From Monosiga brevicollis MX1 (Eukaryota > Opisthokonta > Choanoflagellata > Craspedida > Salpingoecidae): a DNA stretch of 64,000 nucleotides. The notes under the pieces were generated by a model. The model saw nothing but the letters and a program-made list of their open reading frames with translations. It did no database searches and was not told the origin of the DNA. Position 1 is the stretch's first letter; each line of letters opens with the position of its first letter. Positions 41,201 through 52,152 of this stretch are shown one piece after another. The DNA is taken from the NCBI RefSeq assembly GCF_000002865.3, contig NW_001865044.1:498022-562021 (forward strand). The letters are read 5' to 3'. A program made the translations under genes and the position numbers.

Positions 41201-44200
41201 GTACCTCGATCATCTCACCACTTCTGACGAAGCTCAACACACCTTTAACAATCTGGTTCGTACCAAGTTCCCAGCTTTGCTAGGATTGAGTAGCACGCAA
41301 GCGTCAAGTCTCAAGGCCGTGCCAATTGATCCCGAGGATCAGCAAAGCCCAGACCGTCCAATTGGAAGCAACGACATGGTCCAACCTGATAAGGCTAGCG
41401 AGGAGGAGCTGATGACCGCCTTGGTCGCTGAGGCTGAATCTTTGTTGAGCAGCAGCATGGTCGAGCAAGACGAAGCTTTTACAGCGACAACTGAAACTTT
41501 TGCTCGTCTCTTAATGAGCGCCGGCCAAGCGCTGGACCACGCTGGTTTCTCGGATCAGGGGCGCGTGGATGCGCTTGCCTTGGCACAGCAAGCCAACGAA
41601 AAGGATTTGTGGTCAGCACCCATCGCTGCCTGGTTGTCATCCGGCCCAGGCCCCTCCGTGCGCCAAGCTCGTCGACCACCAAGCATGCTGGAGCGTGCTT
41701 GGTGGCAACGAATGGAAATCGACGCGGCGGATTCAGCAGCGACTCAGCTTGCGCGGCAGGCCTTGTTGACGACGACAGGCAGTCAGGCGTCGAGTAGTCA
41801 CGAAGCATGGGAAGTGCCCGTGTCAACTGAGCTGCAAGCTCAATCTCTTTTGCTTGTGCCTTGTGCCGTGATTGCGGCGCGTTGGCCTCACTGGTTGTCG
41901 CACTTGGCTTTGCCCAACCGTGCCACCGGTGCCGTAAGCGTATTTGAGCATACGCCAGCGATGGCAATGCCGGAGCTGTCCAGGTGGTTGGCTGCGGCGC
42001 CCCCACTTACCCCTCTGAAGCAATTTCTTTGCTGGAGCGATCTGGAGCAATCGGAGCTAGCCGTGCACATTTTGGCAGCCCAGTCCAGCTTGCAAAATAG
42101 CGGTGCTTGGTTTATGCTGACGTCAGGTGGAGAAGTTTTAAAAGTCAACAACGTGGACTTTACCGAAGCCTCGGCATCCCATGCAGATCCACATACCGTT
42201 GCATCAGCACTTCTGACCCGTCTTCGACGTTGCGAGCCGGGTGGTTCAAGCCTCGAGCGATGCATCAACGATTTGGTAGCTTTATATCACCCCTGCCCGG
42301 CCATGTTAGAGGCATTGGCTAGGCTGTTGGCATCCCAGCTACCGCCCGCGCTATCAGCTGCTCTTGTTGGGCAACTTCTGATGCCGGTGGCCAATGCACT
42401 CGAGAGGCGTTCAAGTTTGGAGATGGAGTTGACGCAGAACATTAGTTGCTTTGCACATTATCGCATGGCCCAGCTTCTTCAAGAGCAAGGCATGATCTCA
42501 GGCGTGGCCATTCAAATGCCACTGCAATTTCTACCTTGCTCCGAGCCCAGTACCAAGAGCAAAGGACCCCACCAAAGTGAAACCGAAGCAACTGATAATT
42601 TGGCGGAGTCACCCTCACCCTTGGACGAGTCCGAGGCCAGCAAAACGCCGTCGGGTTTGAAAGACGATGATGGTGTTCAGTTCTTGGCCACGGCTTCTGA
42701 CGAGGAGGACGGTGTCTCGGGCTTGGCACTCTCCAGTCAAACTGTCAACGGTCACATGACACCGGCCATTCAGCTGGATCAGATCTTGGATCAGATGAAG
42801 CGCGACCTTGGGCTGTACAATGAAGAAGGCCTTTCCCAGCAACTTCTTCACAAAGCCACCATTTGTATGCTTTCCGCTTGCGTCCTCTCTTGCACCATTG
42901 CACCCCCCACACGCCACCCCTTGATCATTGATTGATTCGTGCTGCAGCACTCACGCAACATGCCACGCTCATCTGCATGGCCATCTTCCCCGATCAGTGG
43001 TTGCCACAGATATGTACGGCAGTGACACACATTTTCTGATGGAGCTCATTCAGAATGCAGCCGACTGCACCTACACCGGCGTGACGCCCTGCTTGTCCAT
43101 CATTGTCAAGCGTGACTGCGTTGCTGTCGAGTACAACGAGGTAAGCATACTTCCTGCCTGTGCTTCCGGCTTAAGATGCGCCTGTGTGAGGAGTGAGACC
43201 TGCCGATCCTCAAACTTCAAGCCGAAATAGACTTCGCGCATGCCTTATTCCCTCATGGTCATATTGTTTAGGATGGATTTGGTCGCGAGGACGTGATGGC
43301 CATTTGCTCAATTTGTAGCTCCACAAAAGCTGGCGGCAAACAAGGCTTCATCGGTACGTTTTCTCTTCTCAAATATCCACTTGTCCTCTGGCTATTTGCT
43401 TTGCCAGCTTGGGCATTCATCCAAAGAAAAAAAAAGAAGATCTAACGAACACAATCAATATCACACCTGGGGAAACAGGACAAAAGGGCATTGGTTTCAA
43501 ATCGGTCTTCAAGGTCGCCACGCAACCCGAGGTCCACAGCCGTGGCTATCACTTCAGATTCAACGCTGAGAACCCGAAGCTTGGTTATCTAGTGCCCGAG
43601 CGCATCGCCAAGCCGCCAGACTTTAGTGAGGAGCGAGGAACTCGCATCGTGCTACCCCGCTCTGCCGTACGCAACAGTGGCACATCCTTCGCTTCCATCG
43701 ATCTTCAGGACATTTCGCAAAAGCTGTTAACCGCATTTCAACCGGACATGCTCTTGTTTTTACCCAAGCTGCGCACAGTCAACATCGTTGACGGTGACTG
43801 CGCGTTCGACAGCAAGCCAGACACGCGCAGCGTACATGTTGAATTGCATGGCTCGCAATGGCGCGAGCTACGGACAACCCTGTACAGACCTGCTAACGAT
43901 ACCGTGTCCGAGACACGATCCGAGTTTTGGCTCATGCATACCGTCAAGCGAGAGGCTGTGAATTTACGCCAACACGCAGCCGAGGCCGAGCTCACGGTGG
44001 CACTTCCCGTCGTCTTGGATGAAGCCTTGCTGGGCCACGAAGCCTCGGATATGCCTGGTTATCAGCGCGTGTTTGCTTTTCTCCCTATGAAGGAGTTTAA
44101 CCTGCGTTTTGCTGTACATGCAGACTGGCACGTGCCGGCTTCGCGCGAGGACATTGACAGTACCTCGCCTTGGTATGTATAGCACGGCCACAAAGTTATG

Positions 44201-45528
44201 GAATGGACACAGAGTCCTTAGCTTTTGCACGCTGCACACACAGTCATTCACGGGTCATTCACGCTATGTGTGTGTGTGTGTGTGTTTGTGTGTGTGTTAG
44301 GAATAAATTTTTAATCCGATTGGTGGGCGTGGCATTTGAGGAGCTGGTGACAATTGCCCTTGCCTGCTATCAGCAGCAGTACTTTGCTAAAGAAAAAACA
44401 GGCGAGCAAGAGCTGAGACTGCAATGCCTCGACCCAGTTGCCGGACGGTTGCTGTGCCAGCGCTTGATCAATGCGGTGCCTGTGCAGTCTGAGCTTGTCC
44501 CACCCTTTGAAGGCGTGGCGGCCGACATCTCAGCCCGATTGAGGCAAGTACGCTTTTTGCCCACGACAAGCAAGTCTTTTTGCAGCCCTGCACAAGCGGT
44601 GGATGCGTCTATGCTGTGGGAGCATCTGAGTAAGGCCGAACAACGGGTCTTGGGCAAGGCAATTGAATTGACGGAGGGCAGTTATAGCTTTTTGCATGAA
44701 AGTGTGCATTTGGCACCAAAAATTCGCCAGCAACTGCAAATTCAGACGCTGGATGATATCTGGCTGCAGCTTCTGCCGTGGATCATTCAGGTGCGCAGGC
44801 TTTTGTCCAACCGTGCCTCGTAGCGACTTGATGCTGCTTTCGCATAGCTTGGCATGTGGTTGCTTGTGTGCCTGTTGCTGGCAATCATGTGATTGACTCA
44901 TGGCATACGTGTGGGCGAACACGCGTGCTTGTACATATCGTCTTGGGACGGTCTCATAGGTCATGGGCACTGATTCGAAAACCGATCAGTTTCAAGCTGG
45001 GCTGCGTGTGTTGGCGCTTGCTTTGACTCGCATCGAGGAGGCGCTCAAGTACCAAACTACGGCGATGCGCGTGGCTGCCATCCACCAGCTCAAATCACGT
45101 ACGTCATTCCTCTTGTACGTTTTGCGCAGAGGTATGACCTAAACTTTCCGCCTTGCATATGGTATTGTAGTGGCGTTCCTGCCTTTGTGTAGCGGCCAGT
45201 TTGTTTCACCCAGCAGTGAAGATGTCTTCATGGTGGACGCACTCGCGATGACAAACATGGGTATCGCACAGACATCTCTGGAATTGTTCAAGGTACGCCC
45301 TTAGCCTGCAGACGCCCGAACGTACAGATTGCAATTGGTTTGAATGTTGATTGACCGCGCGGCATTCATCTCTTGTGTTTTTCAAAAGCATGCACCGATT
45401 GTGCACCTGGACTTTGTTGCTGAGTTGGACAAGCGTCGTGGCGCCATGCAACTCTTGCGTCGCTGCGATGTAACGAGGTAGACAACGTGCTGCAGTGGAA
45501 TCCTTTTCTCCCTTCTCTTGCTCTTTTC

Positions 45529-45581
<53 letters not shown>

Positions 45582-48500
45582 GGAGACGTAAATGTAGGAG
45601 ACGTTGCACACATCGGCCAGTGGCGCTGGAATGAGCCCATGTTCTGTTTCATGTTGTGATCGACTCTTCTCTCTTGAATCGTCTCCATGTACTCATGTCG
45701 GCGCACAACTCGACCAATCCTGCAGGATCTTGGGCCACTCTTCCGAGCGCCATTTTGTGTTGGAGGTCCTGCCGCGCCTTTTGTGTGCCGCCCAATCGGC
45801 AAACCAAATTGTTGATACAACCATGCTGGTAGCGCAGCTGGGGTCACGGTTGAAGATCCGACCAGTCGAGTTTGTAGCTCAGCTTGTCAAACAATCAGCT
45901 GGCTCACAAAGTATGCTGCCATTTAGTACACCGCGTGTGGTTATTGTGTGGAAAGGCACGCCTTCAACAAGCGAGTTATCTGTGTGCTGACAGCCACTGG
46001 TGGACTTTGTTCTTGCTGCTTTGTGTCTAGCTGCCTGGAGCATTGTGGGGGAGAGCAACGTGATAATTAAGATTGATGCCTGCTACCGTGCTTCACGGAG
46101 TGGCGCAGGCAACTTCAAAGGCATCATGTTGCGCGAAGTCGGTACGTTTCAGGCTCTGGATGCCTTGAGGTTTGCTTCTTGAATCAGCGCGGTTTTCATC
46201 TCGAGCCATCGAATTTGGACGTAGATAGAGCAGCTTCCCACATCAAGAACCTTCTTCCAACGTCGTGGCAAAAAGACATTGTTGTCTCCTCGCCTCGCTA
46301 TTATGCTGGGCCTGCGTCAGGCCGAGTCGAACGCGTGGCGTATGTGCAGGAGCTTCTGGAGTGTATGGGCTGTTTTCCTTGCTTACCTTTTCAAGCGTGC
46401 CGGGTGTCAGCGTCCGTTGCCCAACTGCAAGAGCAGGGCAACGTGGCTTCAACAGCGGATACCACGGTCTCGGACACACAACCTGCTCTATGGCCATCAC
46501 CCGACGAACAGATTGAGCTGACATACTACACTTCGCCCTTGCTGGAGCAACTGGTAGACATGTGCTCACCCTCAGATGGAACTGTGGAGGAAATGTAAGT
46601 TGCCGGAAAAATACATGAGGTCGAGAAGTTGAATGCCTGTGAAACTGTCGGCTCTGTAGCTGATACGCCCATCACTGCTCGATTCCGATCTTTGGCTTGC
46701 GATTTGTAGAGCACAACTCCACACCAGAAACCTCAAATGCCTGCTAGATGTCTTTCAGCGAAAACCTGAGCTCTTGTGTTATCGGAGTGTTCAAAACGGC
46801 AAAACTTGGCAAGGATTTAACTTGGCGCTTCGCAAGTACGGCCTTAAAGTGCACTATCGTGTGAATGTGGTGAATGCTTGCTTGGCCCATGCTTTATATG
46901 GTAGCTTCAGCGCTCATGTCGTTTGTGCCTTGCGCATATGCCAACTACCAAGGGTGCTACAAAGGCTTTGGCTGAACGGTTCTGGCCCAGCACCATGTCG
47001 CCAACTGGGCACCCTCTACGAGCATGAGAAGGCCGAGCAGCTGGGTGAGTGCTCAATAGGAAAATAGTAGCAGTGGACACCAATGTGCTGTTTCACACAC
47101 TCATTATGCCGCGACTGGTGCCACGACTATTATTCTCAGGAGGGTTGTTGCCGTCTCATCCACTACTGTCGGACAAGTTGTTACAAAAAGCTTCTTTCAA
47201 GACGATTGATCTGGGTTTGCAAACCATTAGCCGCAGGGGTTTGGAAGCCGAGTTGCAGCAACGCGAGCGACAGCGCAGCGACGCCGAAGAGGCAGGCGAG
47301 CCCCACCCATCTGTGCATATGAGCATGAAGCAAGCCCAAGCGTGGGCGAATTGTTTGGCCCAAAATTTTGAGCAAGGTTCCGCGACACTGATGGACCTGC
47401 CGTGCCTTTTCATGCCAACCACAAAAGCACCGTCATCAGAGGGAAATGGACGCGGGACAAATCTGGCAGAGGTTCAGCAAGACGTCAGACTTGAGGGCGA
47501 GCTTGTTTCTTTGCGGCGCCTTCGAGTGAGCAATTACACTGCCACCTCAGAGCCTGATGAGTCCATTGAGGGTTACGCTGGGGCCTTTTACAATTTGGTG
47601 ATGGCATGCCGACCTTATCGGACTGCCCAGTCACGGTCAGTGTATGCACTTGCAGAGTCAAGGGTTGGCCGGGTATCCAAGAAAAGGTTGCATGATCCCT
47701 TTGCTCTCACCCCTTTGCTGTTCTTTATTCACCTCACATGACTCATAAACTGCTGGCTTACCATAGGCTCTACAACCATACGGTCTGCAATTGTTGGTTG
47801 ATGGATGTCTTGCGCGCACCATGTTTGAACGATGTGCGATGTCTCTCCATCCTGGTTTCAAGGGCTCGGTTTTGCGCAGGGGGGTTTTTTTTTCATCAGC
47901 ACTCAACTCGACTTTCATGTTCCTGCTGGTCTATGATTAGATTTTGGAATTCTGGCTTGCTGTTGTGGCTCATCCGGAAAGTGACCGCCAGGACCACCTG
48001 GGACGTGTACATCTGACCCTGCGCTTGTTGCAAGCCTCGCTCTATGAGCTCGCTCGACCAAACCTGTTGAGTGCAAACTTTCTTCGTGACATTCCCACCA
48101 AATACCAGCCGTTACCCGCTCTCATGCCAGTGCGCAACGATGCGGCGGCAATGGTTGAGTACGGGCGCGAGGTGGTCAAATGCTTTCTCCGACAAGAAGC
48201 CTGCTTGCCTGTTGTACAGGGAGGCATCTTTGTGTGGCGTACACTAGATGAGACTTGCGTTTATCTTCAGAGCAACCAACGCGCCGACCTTCAGCGTGCA
48301 GTTAGCTTTCCAGAGCTGCGCGTGCTCACGAGCTTTCCATCTCTCTGCGCCGATTACGAACCGCTTGTCGCGCTGGAGTGTTCCTACTGGCAACCAGCCA
48401 ATGTGATCGGCTTGTTTCGGCTTCTCGGTGTGGATGAACTCAAGTATGACAAGCACTTGAAAGCAGACGGTATGTTTTGGTAGTGAAGAAAACATGCCAC

Positions 48501-51500
48501 GGGCTCTAGAAGCTCCCCATCTTTTGAGAGGCAGGGACAGGAAGCAAGTGCGTTTCCATACCAGTCACGGTTATTCGAACCCACTTTGCCGCCACAGGCA
48601 TCAAGGCCAAGCTTCAATTGGCAGCATTGGGTCAAAACCTGCGCTTTGTCACTCCACAGCAAGGTGCTGCTGTTTCGGCTGCCATTGCCTTGATTCAGTC
48701 TTGGGTGAATGAGAACTGTCGCGACGAGCAGGCGCACAAGGTGTCCGAGTTTGCAAAACAAACTCTGCTTGTTCTTTGTCACCGTGTCATGTCCAGTCCG
48801 ATTGTAGTACGTGGCAGCAAGGAGCTCAAGAGCTCTACAGTTGACAGGTACGACTTGCGTGTTAGAGGGGTATGCAGCACGGATGAGTATTGGTGCTGCA
48901 CTTGAACTTGCTTAGATCCCAAACGAGTTCTTGCATGTCGACGCTCAAAGTGTGTGGAACGTTATGGTGACTACTGGTAGTGCTGAGCTGGCAATCGCGC
49001 TCGACTACAAGCGCCAAGAGGGCTTGACTGCCATGTATTTGGCCTCCAGATTGCCCTTGAGCGTCAATGCCGTGCTCAGCACCATGCTGCAGTTTGCAGA
49101 TGGTTTTCCGGTTTGTGTGTGCATGGCATTGTGTTTGTCTAGCTCAGGGCTCTGAGAATCGGAAGTCAGGTGATGCCCAGACTCATTGCCGCGGGCCAAT
49201 AGCTTCAAGCGTCTCTCGTCAGCCAACTACAAGGGTACCTCAAGTTGCACTTGCAGCCGGTACTGCGTGCAATTTTGCACGAGGAACAATCCTTACAGCA
49301 AGCTCTTCAAAGAGTGCCTCATGTAGAGTTCAGCAATAGCTGGATTCATGAAGTACGTGCGTCGCAATGGGCAGCCATGCCCGTTTTCTCGATTTACCCC
49401 ACTTTTGCGAGAAACAATCATCCACTGACAGGAATGGTGTATGTGTAAATGTGTACATATCATGTTTGTTGTTACCTGCTCTTGTTTAGGCACAGAGTAC
49501 CCCAGCAGCTCCAGGTATGCAAGGTTGACAATTTGTAATTTACATGTTGGTCTGTAACATTTTTCTCATCATTATTTGTTCGAACTACGGCAGAAACAGC
49601 GAGCGAGCCCGAGCTCGTGCACCCCATTGCAGCAGTACTGCCAGTTAAGCTGGATAGCGCAAGCTCAGCAGAGCGCAAGGTGGCACTCCAACGCCAGCAT
49701 CGTGCCTATCAGCAGCGCAAGCAGCAGAGCGCGTATGTAGCACACTGACACACATATACCTTATTGATTTGTTGACTTGCCAGCTGCAGCGCCCTTCTAT
49801 CCTTTGCTGTTTCGTCGCTTGAACGGCCTCTTTGTTGTGCAAAAGGCACCTCACATCCTTCAAACTGGGGCGCAACTATGTGGCCACAATAGTCAATTCA
49901 TGCAAGAGCTCATAGTCACCGGAAAGATAACTTTGGGTGATGAAGTTCCAAACGTGGCATCAGGTCCGTCCTTTGAGGGAAATTTCCTTTGGTACGCTTG
50001 CTCCTAGTCTTTGCGCTCATGCTGTTTTTCGTTTCGTTAATCCACTGCATAGGGAGTGCTATGCATGACACTCACGGCAAGCAAGAGCCAACTTTGTTTT
50101 TACCTAGTACTGTCTCGTCGGATGCCACCTTCAAGGGTGACAAGGGAGGCGCCGTCGCGGATGGCAGTGCTTTCAAGGAAAGAGCCACCGTGGAGCTTCA
50201 GACCGAGACTGCGGACATGCAGCCTAGCGAGGAGCAGCCTGAGGAGACGCAGACTGACGGGGAGACGCAGTCTGATGAGGAAGAGGATCGGCCCGAGGAG
50301 GAGCAGGCCGAGAAGAAGCAGACGGACGAGGAGATGCAGACCGATGAAGAGATGGCCAGAGAGGAGCAAGCCGAGAGCCAGAAGAAAAAGAAGAAAAAGA
50401 AGACGGCAAAGAAGAAGCGCAAGGGCAAGAAGAACAAGGACGAGAATAGTGGCAAGCCGGCGCACGAGGATGAGGCCGCACACAGCGAGGCCATCGAGCC
50501 GCAAGAGCTCGCGAAAGAAGCTGCAGATGAGTGGGCTGACAGCGTGCTTGAGGGGACGTCTGCTGAGGTGAGTCAGTCTTGATCCTGATCACCTATCTCG
50601 ATCATGTAGCTTGTGTCAAAATTTTCCGGTTATCAAACTCACAACGGGCTCACCGTCTTCAGCGACCAATCTTGGAGGCCCCAGTATTGCCAGAAGATGG
50701 CGGTCAGAATGATTTTGGATGGGCAGACTCCAGCTTTTCCCTTGCCTCGGTAGGTTTGCTTCACTTAGTTTGGATATGGTTTGAAAGCATATGAGGCTGC
50801 ACTCGAGTTTCACATTGCTTTCGTGGGTGAAAGGATCATAAGAGCAAGCGAGCAGGTCGAGATGCAGAGCAGGCGGCTTTCCAGTGGTTTCGAGATTCTT
50901 GGGTCCCCAAGCACATGCCCGGCAGCAGCTTGACCTGGTACAATGAAGAGCAGGAATCCTTCAAGCCGTATGACATTTGCATTCAGTCGAGTACGTGGGC
51001 CATGAATTCTGCTACCTTTGGTCGTTTGGCAAAGGGTGCTCCACCAGTGAGTAAATGACACTGACGTGACCACCCATGGCGGGCGGCTCAATTCCTACGT
51101 TTCCCTAGCCGGCTCTCAGATGGTTTTTGTCGAGGTCAAGACGCGCAAGCAGGGCAGCAACGTATTTCGCATCTCTAGCAATGGTTTGTTTTGCTCGATG
51201 ACTCGTGTCCAGCGCAGCGGGAGGAGTCATGGCTTGACTCACGATACTCGGCGTCACAACGTGTACAGAGGTGGCGTATGCAGCATATTGTGAGAAGCAC
51301 CATCATCAAGGCATGCGCTATGTGGTGGCCTTTTTATCCCGAACTCCATCCCATTACGACATATGGCTGTACGACGAACGCACTGTGTTGGACAGCTTGT
51401 GTTTCTTTGCCGGCCGTGGCAAGGAAGGGGTTGCCCTCACCGATGCAGCCGATGCAGCCGATGCAGCCGATGCAGCCGATGCAGCCGATGCAGCCGACGC

Positions 51501-51591
51501 AGCCGATGCAGCCGATGCAGCCGAGACTAATGACAATGTCGTTCTTGATGTTGATGGCGTTGCTACTTCCAATGCGACACCCACGGCCTGA
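38224..51591 (+). CDS. giant NO VEIN-like protein: GHKL ATPase domain plus C-terminal DUF3883
   Basis: One long multi-exon gene, an estimated 3,000 residues or more. The start at 38224 (MWHESSAGKMWNEG) is the longest choice; a Met at 38296 is also possible. Exon 1 is Ala/Lys/Gln-rich (KQQA array listed separately) and joins in phase to ADVANSVLQNTRPVW (about 39472) and DALSLKITDIVDFL. A large exon (about 40437-42865) joins at KATI/LVATDMYGSDTHFLMELIQNAADC (43003). That is the N-box of a GHKL ATPase, followed by DGFGRED and QKGIGFKSVF (about 43275-43515). The middle exons (44-50 kb) are helical and Leu-rich. An acidic-basic exon (about 50050-50570) precedes QAAFQWFRDSWVPK (about 50865-50910) and QMVFVEVKTRKQGSNVFRISSN (about 51117-51180), the DUF3883/NOV_C nuclease-like fold. 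The last exon ends with DAA repeats at 51591. Arabidopsis NO VEIN has the same ATPase-to-DUF3883 order. Confidence 0.82.
38635..38754 (+). repeat. in-frame 12-base tandem array encoding KQQA
   Basis: Ten copies of a 12-base unit (AAGCAGCAAGCC, with third-base T or A variants) encode KQQA. The next 130 bases carry three looser ETLAKKQA-type 8-residue units. The whole segment (residues about 100-240 of the giant protein) is predicted to be one long charged helix. Confidence 0.95.
44262..44300. repeat. TG microsatellite ending at a splice acceptor
   Basis: TG run interrupted once by TTTG, directly followed by the TAG acceptor used by the next exon of the giant gene (NKFLIRLVGVAFEEL). Confidence 0.9.
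45531..45580. repeat. (TG)n microsatellite in an intron
   Basis: About 25 TG units inside the intron between LRRCDVTR and ILGHSSERHFVLEVL of the giant gene. Confidence 0.93.
51442..51522 (+). repeat. in-frame 9-base array encoding DAA
   Basis: Nine copies of GATGCAGCC, one with GAC for GAT, encode nine Asp-Ala-Ala units near the C-terminus of the giant NO VEIN-like protein, just past the DUF3883 domain. Confidence 0.95.
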
Positions 51592-52152
51592 GCGAGGGCC
51601 GTTACTTGGTTGGCGAATTCGACGGACTTCCTTCCGAGTGATTTCTTTTGATGTTGCTGGTATCGCTATAGTCGGGATTGCAGATGTTTTCGCCGTTGAT
51701 GTACGAAAACAGTTCGTTGTCATAGAATGGGCTGCTCAACTTATTCAGAGTTGACGTACAGCAAGTGCTTGTCCATGAAAAAAAAAAGCAACAACGCAAC
51801 TTCAAATTGAAGGAATTTTGAAATTTTAAAATTTTAATTTTGCTTGGGCGTCAAGTGTGTTGTGTTTGTCAAACAACGAACCTCGGACACACGGACACGG
51901 ACTTGGGCCACGGGCACGAGTATACGGGCACGGACACGGACACGGACACGGACACGGACACGGACACGGACACGGACACGGACACGGACACGGACACGGA
52001 CACGGACACGGACACGGACACGGACACGGACACGGACACGGACAACGACTTGGGAGTGGGGTGTCTTTGTGGTGTATGGGCAATGGCATAGCAGCAAGTA
52101 TGGTGTGGTACGTTGTCGAGTAGCAGGCGACATTCGCTGGTAGATGTGAGGC
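51592..52152. other. intergenic region with a hexamer array
   Basis: Between the giant gene stop and the ZSWIM2-like start. It includes an A/T-rich stretch (about 51778-51840) and the hexamer array listed next. No exon recognised. Confidence 0.6.
51931..52044. repeat. (CGGACA)19 hexanucleotide array
   Basis: Nineteen perfect copies of a 6-base unit (GGACAC in another register), flanked upstream by degenerate copies such as GGGCAC. The array ends 108 bases before the ATG of the ZSWIM2-like gene. It does not match the common TTAGGG telomere repeat. Confidence 0.97.
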
